NCBI GenBank assembly: GCA_037179515.1
Contig: JAXCGZ010022667.1
Coordinates: 1 to 64,000 of the forward strand
Length of the DNA stretch: 64,000 nt
Source of the DNA: Halocaridina rubra
Taxonomy: Eukaryota > Arthropoda > Malacostraca > Decapoda > Atyidae
Direction of reading: 5' to 3'
Shown piece by piece: positions 44,093 to 56,248 of this stretch (within the stretch, counting starts at the first letter, position 1; each line of letters begins with the position of its first letter). The notes beneath the pieces are model-generated. The model saw only the letters and a list, made by a program, of their open reading frames with translations. It did not search any database and was not told where the DNA came from. The translations under genes were made by a program, and so were the position numbers.

Positions 44093-45898
44093 CTAGTGAG
44101 ATGGTTGATGTTGCATTTGGGACACCAACTCATCAATATCAGGCTGTATGGATGATGTGGCTACACGCAGGGTACATTCCAAATGTTCATCAGTAAGTAA
44201 AGACCTATGCTTGTTTTTAACTAGATTCATTTTTGAAAAAAGCTGCTCACATACATATGTGCTACCAAACACTGCCATCATTTTCCTTGCATGAGCAGAG
44301 AGTTTTGGATACACTGTTACTGATACATGCTTCTTATAAAACTGGTATACTGAACTATCATCAAACTTCTTTCTTAGTTCATCATTACACTGTAGTTCAA
44401 TTATTTCCATCTGTATGTCCTCGGGAATTGCTGTCACAGCCACAGAAAAAGGAGAAGCAAAGACTTCAATGGCTTGTGAATGTTTCTTGAGGTCACCAAA
44501 TCTTTCTGAAAATTCCTCTCGTAAGACTGCCAATTTGTCACCATACTTCTGATACTGAGGGTTGCTAGTGTCATGGTTTTTCAGTGTAGGAAAGTGGGCT
44601 GGGTTTTGGTTTCTGATTTGTGACTCCCACAGACGCAATTTTATCTGGAAGCCTTTGATCAGTGAGAACATCTCATTTATTAGTTAATCTTTTCCTTAAA
44701 GTCTAACATTCAGTGCACTAAGATGATCAGTTATATCTACTAAAAATGCTAAATCACATCTCCATTCCTTATCTCTCAATTCAGGGATAGCATTATCTTT
44801 CATATCTAAGAACAGCGAAATTTCTTCCAAAATGTCATATGCTCTCTTCAACATTCCTACTTTGCTTAGCCACCTTACCTCACAAAAATACTTCACATCA
44901 CTGTACTCTGCATCAATGTCTGCCATTAACTGCTGAAACTCGCGGTGATTTAGACCTCTTGACCTAATGAAATTGACAGCTTTCACGAGAATATTAGTCA
45001 CATGCTGAAAGTTTATTGTCTTCGCACATAAAGCTTCCTGGTGTATGATACAATGCAGGACAATAAGTGAACCGAAGTCAATATTTTGAGACCCCATTCT
45101 AGTCTTCAGTAATCCAACAACCCCATTTCTCTGACCAGACATTGCAGGCGCACCATCTGTTGTAATGGAAACTAAATTAGTGTAGTCCAGTCCAAACCTT
45201 GCCAATGCTTTTTCCAATTCATCAAAAATAGATTGTCCTGTTGTGGTCCCCTTCATGCTTTGTAGTGAAGCCATTTCCTTTGTAATATTATAGTCATTGT
45301 CAACTCCCCTAATATACACAGCCAGTTGTGCAGTGTCTGCGGTGTCACAACTCTCATCAAGAGCAACAGAGTATGAAGAAAAAGCACTAACTCGCTTGGC
45401 AATTGTACTTTCAATATTCCCTGAAAGACTGTCTATTCTTCTAGCAACAGTATATCTTAAAAGGCTTATGTTTTCAACTAGTTTCTTTTTGTCAGGAAAC
45501 ATATTGTCTGAGGCTACACACAAACATTCTTTAATTACCTCACCATCAGAATAGGGCTTGAGTCTTTTTGCAAGGATTTGACTAATCAAAAAGCTTGTTT
45601 TGAGAGATGCATCATATTCCTTAAGTTACTTTGTAAACACTGACTGTTGTCCTTTCAGAGATTTTTGCAAGAATGATATTTTTTCTTTGCGTGCTTCACC
45701 TGTCATATTTTCATATTCTTTGTGCTTTGTGATGTAGTGTCTTTTGATGTTATATTCTTTTAAAACAGAAATGGTTTCATGGCACACAAGGCACAATGCT
45801 TTCCCCCCTTATTGTATGCATAAATATTGTTCAGTCCATTTCTCTTGAAAACTCCGATTTTCATCTGAAATCTTGCGTTTTTTGCTCGTAGAAGCCAT
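44093..45898 (-). pseudogene. hAT (Buster/GTF2IRD2-like) transposase with several nonsense codons
   Basis: The start ATG is at 45898 (MASTSKKRKISDENRSFQEK). A BED-like cysteine/histidine region follows (CLVCHETISVLKEYNIKRHY) but with an in-frame TAA before it. The core is open at 44696-45589: FLISQILAKRLKPYSDGE, VALDESCDTADTAQLAVYIRG (catalytic Asp region), ISITTDGAPAMSGQRNGVVG-like TTDGAPAM, IHQEALCAK, FFCEVRWLSK-like FCEVRWLSKVGMLKRAYDIL. Two TAA codons near 44690 and 44680, each one change from a Gln codon, precede the rest (44093-44671), which holds the dimerisation helices (FGSTYVCEQLFSKMNLVKNK, LTDEHLECTLRVATS). The protein would be about 600 residues. It can no longer be made here. Confidence 0.88.
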
Positions 45899-45963
45899 TA
45901 TTTGTGCAATAAGATCTCTCCTGCTGAGCAAAATATATAATAGGAAAAAGTTAACTTTAAATT

Positions 45964-46254
45964 AAAGACTAACTCTAAGTTGTTTATGTTGCAGTTTTGT
46001 GATTGGCTTTAGAAAACTTGCAAGCAAAACATTTTGAGAATTATATATTTCTGCTGAGAATGTGGTATTAATTATATTGCAATCTATTACATTTTTCTTA
46101 ATTAAAGGCTTTAATTAAGAATAATGTAATAGATTGCAATATAATTAGTACCAAATTTCAGCAGAAATATATAATTCTCAAAATGTTTTGCTTGCAAGTT
46201 TTCTAAAGCCAATCACAAAACTGCAACATAAACAACTTAATTAGAGTTAGACTT
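45964..46254. repeat. Near-perfect ~145-bp palindrome with almost no loop
   Basis: The arm 45964-46107 is repeated in reverse complement at 46109-46254 with roughly 95% identity by eye and a one-base centre (ATTAAAG-G-CTTTAAT). For example, TGCAAGCAAAACATTTTGAG in the left arm reappears inverted at about 46175. It lies between the transposase start and the right terminus of the hAT element. It could be a foldback element or a snap-back inverted duplication of the 5' UTR. Confidence 0.9.
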
Positions 46255-46507
46255 AGAATACCGGTAATCACAAATCAACCACAACAAATGCAGCACACTG
46301 ATTTCACCACTTGAGTCTGAGATAAACTGAGAACTATATTAATTCCTGTACGGCTATACTGCAAAGCATAGCAGAGAGTGTAAAAAGTGTAAACATCCAA
46401 CCATAAAAATAATGATCGTTTCGGTGTTTACAATGATCTTAAAAGGGGTTACAGATAACGATGACCCCTCGTACCATCGGTTATTGAGGAAGAGTTGTTG
46501 ATGAAAA

Positions 46508-46511
<4 letters not shown>

Positions 46512-46565
<54 letters not shown>

Positions 46566-46584
46566 GTTGGAATATTCAGTTCGA

Positions 46585-46630
<46 letters not shown>
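46512..46630. repeat. (GA)n and (CT)n microsatellites in inverted arrangement
   Basis: (GA)n at 46512-46563 and (CT)n at 46587-46630 are separated by 23 bp and can pair with each other as a hairpin. They lie near the hAT right terminus. Confidence 0.95.
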
Positions 46631-46634
<4 letters not shown>

Positions 46635-46738
46635 GCCGCACTATAGCTTATTTATTTTTAGGAGAAAGGGCCGCAATGAAAGCCTTTGAGGGCTGCATGC
46701 GGCCTTTGGGCCGCAGGTTGCACACCCCTGGCCTAGGG

Positions 46739-49700
46739 CCTCAGACTCAAAGTACAACATCTTGAAGGCATTGCCAAGGCTGACAACATTGATGTCATCA
46801 TGGTTCAAGAAACCCTGTGCACAGAGCAAAAAACTCCAAAAATCTCAGGGTATAAAGGATTCTAATAGCACTGGTTTCCAGGGGAGAACAGAGGCAGTGC
46901 CACCTTCAGCAAGAAAAACCTGTTAGCCAAGGAAATAACCCTACCAATCTTCTGCGGCGAAGATGCCCATGTCCTCGCTGTTAACATCAAACGTCAGGGC
47001 AGCTGCATAGATCTGTACAACATTTACAGACAACACAATGGTGGCTTAGACTGACTACCCTCTTTGGGCTAGCCAGTCATCGTGACTTGGTAATAGGAGG
47101 CGACTTCAACGCGCACCATCCAAGATTCAGGTACAAACGCCCCTGTGCTGCAGGCAGACACATCATGAGCCTGCTGGACGACCAAGAAGACATCTCCCTT
47201 CTCAACAATCATGAGCCAACTCATGACAGAGGTGGAATACTGGACCTCACCTTTGTCTCCAACTCCCTAAGGCAAGACGTCACATGGAGAGTTCATCCCC
47301 TGGTCACAAATGACCACTATGGGATCCGTCTCATGCTGCCAATTCCTAAAATCTCCCAAATCCCTGCTCCTCCCCCTCGATGGAATTTCAAGAAGGCCGA
47401 CTGGGGCCGATTCCAGGAGCACCTTAGCAATTGGTTTTCAGCCTACACACCAGCCGAAGACATCGACCAAGCACAGGCCGAGCTAGTCAATGCCCTGCAA
47501 GCAGCAGCAAACTCCTCCATCCCCCTCTGTAAACCACAACACACCACTCATCGGGACAGATGGTACTACTGTGACAGAGTTAAAGAACTCAATCACTGGC
47601 TCAACGTCATCTGGAAAATGCACAGGAAACGTCGCACTGAAGACTCCTACCGCACTCTCCAAGCAGTCAAAGAACATGTCCATGAAGAGACACGCAACAT
47701 TGAGAGGAAAAAATGGCTAGAGTGGTGTTCCACCCTAGATGCTCACACCTATGTGGGCCAGATGTTGAGGAGCATTAACCCCTTTGCTAAAGGTAAACCT
47801 AAAATCATCCCCCACAGGGATCCTAGCAGGGCAGCAGAAGAACTCTTCGTCAAATTCGCGGATAGAGCAAGCTCCAACCAGCTCCCCATCGCCACCAGAA
47901 CAACTCTTCAGGACATCACCACGTCAAGGTGGGAAGAAATAGAAGAGGCCATCAACACTGAAGACCAAACAGATGCCCCCTTTTCTCTGACTGAGCTACT
48001 AAGAGTAAGCAAAAGAACACAGCCCCAGGTGCTGATAGAATCATATACACAATGATTCAAAATATGGGGCCTCAAGGGGATCTTGCTCTGCTCTCTCTGA
48101 TCAATTCAACATACACACGAAGAATCAGACCAGCCTCATGGAACAGAGCAGACATTCAGCCCGACCCAAATCCACAGTACCCTGACAACCCTCGCCCCAT
48201 CTCCATACTAAGCTGCCCGAGCAAGACGGCAGAAAAGATGGTACTTACCAGAGTCCGCTGGAAATGCCCACCCTTCCCAGAAAACATGTTTGCCTACGAG
48301 TCTGGCTTAGGCACCTCAGAATGCATACCCTCCATGCTATCATATATCAACTGCCGTGGATACATCGTTTCCCTAGACCTAGAGTAGGCTTTTGAACTAG
48401 CCAATGTGCCAGCGAGACTCTCAGCTCTTGTCACAAAGCAGATCAAAGGTAACCTTCTCTCATTGATCAAGCAGAGTCTACAAAACTGTAGTGCACGAGT
48501 CAGTGTAGAAGGGGACTACTCCACCTACAAAAACCACGAAAATGGGACCCCCCAAGGTGGAATCCTTAGCCCCTTCCTCTTTGATTGTCTCATGGAAAAA
48601 CTCCTGGACATCACACTACCACATGGAGCCAAACTCTTCAATTATGCAGATGACTTTGCCCTCGTCACAATAGGTGACAGACGCTCCAACAAGACACAGC
48701 GCTGCCTCACCAAGATTCACCAAGCCTCCATCTCCCTTGGAGTTAAAATCAATGCCCGCAAAACCAAGGCCCTTCCCATCCACCAGTGGAGACCAGACAC
48801 TAATCTGGTCATAGGTAACAAGCCTGTGGACTGGGTTACCAAGCACCAATACCGGGGTGTAATCATCGACGGCAATCTAACCTTTGGAAAAGAAATTCAA
48901 CACATGTGCGACAAATGCAGTTAGTGACAAGCAGTCGTTTGTTGGATGTCGGGCCTCTACGATAGTGCATCATTTAATGTCCTCAAAAGCTTCTATGTAC
49001 AGGCCATACGCATCCTCATAGACTATACTTGTCCCACACTCTGGCTACTAAAAGACCAACAGTGGGACAAAATAGAAGTCATTCAAAACAATGCCATTCG
49101 TAACATACTAGGAGCCCCTATGTGGACCAAGAGAGAAAACATCCAGATGGAATCCAGACTCATGCCACTCAAACTCAGAGCTCAGCAAAGACTGACCCTC
49201 TCTGTGGCCAAAACCACCACTGCCCAACATAAATGCCTCGCTGGCACAAATCTCCATCTAGCCCTCAATTGCCACCCCAACTACCATCCTAAAACCTGGG
49301 CAGCCAAGGTGTGTTGGCCTGCAAGCACTGCCAGTCAGGGAGGACAACCGAGCCAAAATACAGGACACTCCGCTTCCTGAACACCAATGCCCACCCCAAT
49401 GGAATGACCAACCTCTCAACATAAAGATCAAGCTCCCTGACAGCCTCAAAAGCTTGGTAAACCTGCTTGTCCTTAAAAACCTATACAAGGACTAAATTCA
49501 GAGCTGGAGCAGGCTGAACTCTCAAGTCTTCTACACTGACGGTTCAGTAAATCAAGAAACTGGAGCCTCAGCTGCCGCCTTCACCACCGGAAACCACGTC
49601 CAATACTGGAGACTATCAAACTCCTGCTTGTTGCTCCAGACTGAGCTTGTTGCCATAGCCAATGCCCTCGACTTCTTCACCCAGCAAGGAGCTGACCATG

Positions 49701-50448
49701 CCCAAATTCTCTACGAGTCTAAAGGCGCCTTACAGGCCATCAAGAAGCCACTCCTCAGAAACAATGTACGCATCATCACCACCATTCTCAGCCACTACCA
49801 CAGGACAATCAGCCTTGGAAAAGCCATCACTCTTGCCTGCATTCCCAGCCACGTAGGCATCAAGGGAAATGAGGAAGCCGATCAAGCCGCCAAACAAGCC
49901 ACTCTTAGAGCAGAAATCCAAATATCTCTGCTTCCTGGGATTCAACAGATAAAACCAAAGCCACCAAGTCACTCCTTAACGTCTTAATAACTAGACACTA
50001 CCTGTGCACGGACATTGGCTCCCCCTCCACCTGGTGGTACAAAGCCACCACTGATCTTTAGCGAATCACCCTGCCTAAGAACCTTTGACGAAGCACGGCG
50101 GTCAATGTGTACCGTCTGAGACTCGGGTACAAGTGCACCTGGCGAATAGTGGATGAAATCATCAGGGAATGCACCTTCTGCCAGGTAGCCTCACCACATC
50201 CACTGCTCCACTACATCCTCGCATGTGATTCCTTTTCAGAAATTCGATGGAAAACTGGTGCCCCCGCAACATCCAGCGAAGATCCAAATGCCCTTCATGT
50301 TGCTAGCTCCATAATGAGCCTAGCAACAAACAACTACATGAACAGTCTACTAAATATCATCAGTCAATACCCTCCACCAAGATCACCATGTAATAACTCT
50401 CTCTCACCAGCAAAACAGGAATTTATTAAATTATTTGATATAAACTAA
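46739..50448 (+). pseudogene. I copy 3 ORF2: endonuclease-RT-RNase H, multiply broken
   Basis: Coding begins at 43689 (MSNLGILHCNA), meets a TAG inside the hAT target site, and resumes after the hAT at 46739. Surviving frames: 47087-48055 (VIGGDFNAHHPRFRYKRPC, TNDHYGIRL, and the linker), 48052-48387 (MIQNMGPQGDLALLSLINST), 48406-48924 (GTPQGGILSPFLFD, KLFNYADDFALV), 48946-49380, about 49520-49987 (VFYTDGSVNQETGASAA, LQTELVAIANALDFF, KGNEEADQAAKQ) and 50107-50448 (ECTFCQVASPHPLLHY). At least six stops or frameshifts separate them. The order matches I copy 1 throughout. Confidence 0.9.
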
Positions 50449-50708
50449 TAATCCTCAACTGAACACTTATGTTTTCCACTATCTTTACACCTTTGCACAA
50501 CCTCACCTGCAGGTAAAAATAGGAAAGTCCGATCGCCCTCAAGAGTGAATACCATCAACAATAACCAGATTTCACCCACCTCCACACCAAAATAGGAAAG
50601 CCCATTCGCCCTCAAGAGCGAATACCACCTCCAATCAACAAAATCTTACCCCACCTGCGGGCCAAAAAGGGAAGGTCTGCTCACCCTCAAGGGAGAACAT
50701 CAACAAAA
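50449..50708 (+). promoter_or_regulatory. I-family 3' UTR with degenerate ~65-bp tandem repeats
   Basis: A motif like AGGAAAGYCCRWTCGCCCTCAAGAGYGAATACCA is repeated at about 50521, 50592 and 50665, just before the A tail. The equivalent blocks appear in minus orientation at 1990-2200 and 13570-13745. Conservation in all three copies suggests it belongs to the element. Confidence 0.7.
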
Positions 50709-53035
50709 AAAGTTATTATAATGCTCTCTGGCTCAGTATTTATGCGAGCAACAAGAGGTTCCTTGAACTCACTTTCTATAGCTAAGTTTATTTCTTCGAC
50801 CTGAATCCTTTCACTTATAAGCAGTGTTATCCCTCCACCAGTCCTCTCAGATCTTTCAACCCTTAATATTCTTAAGCCCATAGTAAACACTGTGACATTG
50901 TTTATGTCCTCACTCAACTTAGCCTCTGTAACTGCTACTATATCTGCCTTACTGTTGTGAATCCTATCTTTTAATGCTACTACCTTACCAGCTAATCCAT
51001 CCACATTTGTGTATAACAGGCTTAATGAGGCCCCATCCCCTGATCTTATGTCATTATCTTCTTTATCTCCCATTTGTCTGGAAGAACTCTGAAATGAACA
51101 TTTTTCTTCTCTTCATTTCTTTCCTCATTTAACCATCTTGCCTCTTGCAACAAGTTTTTGATCTTTTCCATCTCTTCATGTATTCTGCATTGGCTAATGA
51201 ACACTTCTTTGAATTCTTGAAGGTCTTTTAGACTTTTTTCCCTCATCAGTATTTCTCTACATGTTTCCCCTCTCTCAAAAGTTCCTTTTGTTGGTCTCTG
51301 CATTCCCTCCCTCGAATATTTACCTAGTTGGTGAATGTTTACAATATTCTCAGGTCCACAAACTACTCCAAGCTTTCTTATCAGGTCTATAACCCTAGCT
51401 TTATTTTCTTCAAGTCTTCCCTGTCATGTTGGCTCCTGGGATTTGCTTATGGCTGAAATTACCACTGTCTTCTCTTTATCAAGTGCCTGTTTAATTAGTG
51501 GATTTCCCCTTTCCATCACGTCTTTAATTTTTTTTATTACTGTTTCCTTTATAGTCAACTGTTTGTATGTTTTCCAATGCCACCACCTTTACAGCCCTTT
51601 TACTGCCACATTCCCCTTTAGTGCATCAACAAAGGAAGTTTTCATGGCATCATGTTCCATATTCAGCTCCTGAAACTCTCTTCTAAACTGTTCAATGTTT
51701 TCCTTAATCTGGACATTCCAAGCTGCAATCTCGTCTCTCTCAGAAGAGAGCATTGAACTAACAATTAATTCATTTAGGTTGTCATTCAGCTTTTTGTTGT
51801 TATCTTCTTGTTTAGAAATTCTGGTCTCTAGTTCACTCTTTTCCCCTTCCAGCTTCTTTATTCATTTTTCAAGTTCTATTCTTTCCTGTCCTTGTGCTTT
51901 ATTTGCTTCCTCCAAATATCTTATTTCCTTTCTGAGTGTTTCATTCTCTTTCATTTCTCTATCCATACTCTGAATTTTTATCATCGAGGATTATAACCAT
52001 TGCCTCTAAATCCTAGATTTTCTGTTTTAATCTCCTAATAGCTACCCCTCGTCCTGCTGCTGCATCCCATGGAGATCCTCTTTCATCCCTCCCCAACCAA
52101 TGGGTGGGGAGGGTTTGGGACAGAGATGGCCTCATTTTCGTGTTTTCCCTTTAACAGAATATAGAAAGAAGAAGAAGAGAGAAAAAAAAGAAAAAAAGAG
52201 AGAAAAGCTTTTATTTAAGCTTCACACAGAATTTCTATATCTTTATATAAGAAGTATTTAGTTACTCAATCTATCTCTTTTCTGGTAGCACCCATCCTAA
52301 ATTAAAATTTGACTTTGGTAATTTGAGGGGAGAAAAATGCAAAACAAAAGTCTACTTGAAGGAAAATTCAAATTTGTATCTGAGGAGACACCCACCTGTT
52401 TCTGCTATATATTCTTCTTAACTGATAAGCTCACTTGCTAACTCAGGTATGTTATCAAAGGATCAGACTTCACATTTAACTCAATATTTACAAAATAAAA
52501 ATAATAATAATAAAAGAGAAAGCTAAAAGGAAAAAATGAAGAAAAATAAGACAGCTGTGCTACTTGGCAACTTAAGTCAGTACTGTTGACAGGTGTATTT
52601 TTGGTATTTATTTAATTATTCAATTACTTCGTGTATTAAACTACCTATTAAGTTAATATGAATGAGAAGGATACTGATTTTAACAATATATGGAACCACA
52701 GGATCAGCTAAATGGCTGTAAGAGCTCTCCCCAATTTACACAAAAAATTAGGTAATGTGATGTGATGGCTTCACCTCTGGCAACTCTTCTAAACTTCCTT
52801 TAAGGTAGAACAGGACAGCTTCTTTTCTTTCCCCTCTCGAAAGTGTTCTCAATTTTTTACTTTAATATTTTGGACAGGCTCGTTAACTACAAATTAATTT
52901 TTTTTTACTCACAATACTCTGCAGGATCTCTTATTTAGGGAAGTTTTTTTTATACTTTACACTTAAGTCTTGATCACTCAAAAACACAAGAAATAATTAA
53001 AGAGATACTGAATGTGTGTGCTCTAATACCTGCCG
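50709..53035 (-). mobile_element. CR1-7, 5' part: ORF2 start, ORF1 and 5' UTR
   Basis: ORF2 begins at the ATG at 51073 (MGDKEDNDIRSGDGASL, then LLYTNVDGLAGK) and runs to about 50710, where I copy 3 cuts it. Its start overlaps the ORF1 end. ORF1 (51046-52135) begins MRPSLSQT-like at 52135 and keeps the coiled coil and RRM-like region, broken by several stops. In its last part (51046-51303) the A-run frameshift seen in CR1-1 and CR1-5 is absent (REKSLKDLQEFKEVF). A ~30-bp extra segment with CTGCTGCTG follows the ORF1 start. The 5' UTR (52136-53030) starts next to GGCAGGTATTAGA, like CR1-2, and abuts the CR1-8 tail. Confidence 0.88.
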
Positions 53036-54196
53036 TGTGATTACCTAATTGTGTTTACAGGAAAGAGCCCAAAGCTCGTATCTTCCCGTCTCCTGATCGG
53101 TTCCATTTTATACTTAGTGATACTTATCATACCTGTCCTTAAAACTATGGATTGAGATAGCATTAACTACCTCCTCGCTTACCCAATTCCAATTATCAAC
53201 TACTCTTCCACTGAAAAAGTATTTCCTTACATCCTGCAAAGAAGTTTTCTTACGAAGCTTCAAACTATGAACTCTAGTTCTAGAGCCAGCCATATCAAAA
53301 TATCCATCCCTATCCACTCTATCATAACCATGAAGGAATTTAAAGACTGTCACCATATCTCCTCTCAATCTCCTAGCTTCGAGTGATGGTAAGTCTAATT
53401 CCCTCAGCCTCTCATCATAACTGAAATTGCATATTTTTGGCACCAGTTTCGTGGCATGTCTTTGAACTTTTTCAAGCTTAGCTATGTGCTTCTTCAAATG
53501 CAGATTCCAAAAGGGGGCTACATATTCGAATTTTGGCCTCACATAGGTTACATAAATATTTCTGAACATTTCCTTGTCCATGTGCCTGAAGGTTACCCTT
53601 ACATTTGATAAGAAGGCATATGCTGCCCTTGCTATGTCATTTATATGTATTTCTGGAGACAAATCTGCCAGAATGTTTACTCCTAGATCTCTCTCATTTT
53701 CTGTCTCTTGAAGTTGTACTCTAGCCACCGAGTAGTCAAGCTTGGGCCTTCTTGCACTTGTACCCATTCTCATTACCTTACATTTTGAAGTATTGAATTT
53801 CATTAGCCACTTTTCTCACCACTCATGCAGACTATTTAGATCTTCTTGAAGTTCTCTACCATTGCTCTCATTTGTTACTTTCTTCACAATCTTTGCATAA
53901 TCTGCAAACATATTCATGAATGAATTTACAGACTCTGGTAGGTCATTTACATATACAAGGAACAAAAGTGGCAGTAAACTGAACCCTGTGGAACTCCACT
54001 ACTAACTCTTCTCCATTCAGAAACTGAGTGTCTTACTCTAACCCTCTGTTCCCTTCCTTCTAAGTAAGTTTTTATCCATTCCATGACAATTCCACCTATT
54101 CTAACCATTGCTTCCAGCTTCCTAATAAGTCCCCCATGTGTAACAGTGTGAAGCGCTTTCTGGAAATTTAGGAATATTCAATCTGCCCAGCCCTCT
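53036..54196 (-). mobile_element. CR1-8: CR1-like element interrupted by the LTR element
   Basis: Tail and stem-loop at about 53036-53100. The frame 53114-53803 encodes the RT thumb and C terminus, and further RT coding to 54196 contains stops and shifts (the catalytic region reads with TATGCAAAG, so FADD is altered). It ends at AGCCCTCT, exactly where TGTGACAGAG of the LTR starts. The CR1 consensus would continue CTTTCCTG, so the rest of this copy may lie beyond the LTR element, outside the window. Confidence 0.85.
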
Positions 54197-56248
54197 TGTG
54201 ACAGAGTGTTTCGCTCAAAGTCACCAGAGGCTGTTAGATGCCTTATTAGTTAATTTAGTAACTTAACTGTTATTTTTCTAACTAAAAAAATAATTCCCAC
54301 TTCTTGACCTTTGCAGATTATGATTATTTGCAAATTTTATCTTAGCTTATAGCTAATTTTAAATATATCTTATTTACTATTCTTGTACATGTAGAAGCAG
54401 AGTCTTGATATAAAGGCTGCTCCTACCTTTCCACCTTTTCAGTAAACCTATCAGATACGTTTTGTTCACAATTTTCTTATGATAAAATAGCTCTTGCTGA
54501 TAACTTTGTTATAAATTTGACCTTGCTGTTATGTCATTAGCCTGTCTAGATACATTTCAGTAGCTTCTTTATTATTTGAGTACTTAAATTCCGTCTCCTA
54601 CAACACACAGAATGTTCTAGAGATTGTTTATCAGTAACCTAACTTTCCATTATTATTCTCGTTTTATTTTGTTTGCTTCCACTTGTTGCACCTAAAATAA
54701 TGTGTCTCCCTTGCATCTCTGCTATAATTGCCTGCCAGGGACCACCACTAAAGTAGTCCTTAAATGATATCAGAGCCAGTTACTGCTCTAGAAATATATC
54801 CTACAGATGACGTCACCAGGAGGGACAATGAAGCGCTCTCATTTGGCGGCCAAACATCCCAGAGGCAGCATCTCGCCTCAGCAGTCAAGTTTATTTCTAA
54901 CCTTATTTACGTGGCATCTTCACAGGAATTCATCTGGCACAAACAAGGTGAGGGATAGTGTATGGTAAAGCTCGTGGGTCAAGCAAATTGGTTTTTTGAG
55001 AATTAGTTACATTCGTTACTGGTTAAATCCTACAAATTTTTTCTCAGATTCCATTCCCATACAAACGAAATTTTGTAGATTACCTAACTGGAATCTCACT
55101 TGCCAGAGTTAATTCCTTAACCTGGAAATTACAGCTGATATACATTGCTAAGAAGTTTTTTTTCATTGAATGTGATAAACGAAAATCTCATCCTCTGAAG
55201 ACTGGTTGTGAGCCCGTAAGAATCTATCCCTTCTAATAAATTCTAATTTCATTTCACCCCTTTTCTATCATCGTAAATAAAGTGTTTTACGTCAAAAACT
55301 CGTGAATAAAGCTATTTGCTATATAAATTGCAAATAATTAATCATTTAACTAAAGTGTTTTATGCTGTAAACTGCAAATATTTAAAAGGTAATTTTACCC
55401 TGTTGGCTTTGCAAATATTTCCTGTTAACCACAATCTAATGAACGCATACTGTATTTATCTTGTTAATTCTTCATATGTTGGGGATAAAGTGTTTTGAGT
55501 TATAAGTTGCAAATACTTCAGAAGGTGGTTTTGCACCCTCTTTTTTCATTGTAGACAGTTCTTGATAATCAAAAGTGAATGAATACTGTATTTATCTCGT
55601 AGATTCCTCCTTTATCATAAATAGAGTGTTTTACCATATTAATTTCAAATCAGTAATAAGCATTGCAACTTTTGTGGTTGCCCACAATTTAAGGAATACA
55701 TACAGTACTGTATTTGTCTTGCTTATTCTTCATTTATTGTGAATAAATTGTTTTCCTTTAATACTAGCAAAGAATTAATGGTTTTGTATGCTATTATGGT
55801 AGCATAAATATTTCTGGTTAGCTTTGAATAACCAATATATTTTCATCCAGTAGAATAATATTGGAAGCTCATTATATGTGTGTTCTTGCTTTCATTTTCC
55901 CATTATTAACAGTGTGTCATTTCTGTTTCTGCAATTGCAGTGTTCTCTATTCTACTCTGCCTGTGTGACAGAGGTAATCGTTGAGTTGAGGCCAACGTCT
56001 TGGCATACGTCCGTAGTGCCGGGAAGCAAGATCGTGCCCACCACCTCCGGGATTCGAGGCAGCATTTCATAAAATTTAATTAGAAAATTTAATTCAATTC
56101 TTTTAATGTCATTGCATTTCCAAAATTAAAAGAAACTTGAATTCTGAGATGCATTTAACCGAGTAGTGGTATAACGGGTAGGGTGTTCAAGTACAAATAT
56201 CTGTCCTGTCTGTTTGTCAGCTCTTAACCGAGCTCTGTACTTTGAGTC
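54197..56248 (+). repeat. Long terminal repeat, first tandem copy (~2.05 kb)
   Basis: It begins TGTGACAGAGTGTTTCGCTC and is repeated from 56249. A TATAAAG box lies at 54409. Compared with the second copy it carries a ~200-bp extra segment (about 54437-54630) and lacks the last ~55 bp, ending at TTTGAGTC. Short conserved frames (54764-54958 and 55878-56072) and splice-like signals are present, but nothing I can identify. There is no other gene in this stretch. Confidence 0.75.

Larger units (their letters stand above)
43727..46730 (-). mobile_element. Buster-type hAT transposon with 8-bp TSD GCCTAGGG (hAT-3)
   Basis: A 3.0-kb element with terminal repeats CAGGCGTGTGCAACC (43727) and, inverted, CAGGGGTGTGCAACC (ending 46730). 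It is flanked by perfect GCCTAGGG duplications at 43719-43726 and 46731-46738. The duplication fits the nnnTAnnn pattern reported for the Buster family of hAT elements. It contains a minus-strand transposase pseudogene, a ~290-bp near-perfect palindrome and a GA/CT microsatellite pair. It lies inside the start of ORF2 of I copy 3. Confidence 0.93.
43485..50708 (+). mobile_element. 5'-truncated I-clade element (I copy 3), itself carrying a hAT insertion
   Basis: Plus-strand copy of the same family as 13560-20255. It starts within the C-terminal part of ORF1 (TVNELTNILTQAIQAAVRFL, 43485-43696) and has the ATGTCTAA overlap at 43689-43696. It is interrupted by a hAT transposon at 43727-46730, continues through ORF2 to 50448, and ends with the 3' UTR repeats and a short A tail at about 50702-50708. 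CR1-7 sequence joins directly on both sides without an obvious duplication, so the 5' junction may involve a short overlap (CAG). It is more decayed than I copy 1. Confidence 0.9.

Noticed and set aside
45264..45898. Host GTF2IRD2/ZBED5-like domesticated gene
   Set aside because: The frame has several nonsense codons and is bounded by intact hAT termini and a perfect TSD, so it is a transposon copy and not a domesticated gene.
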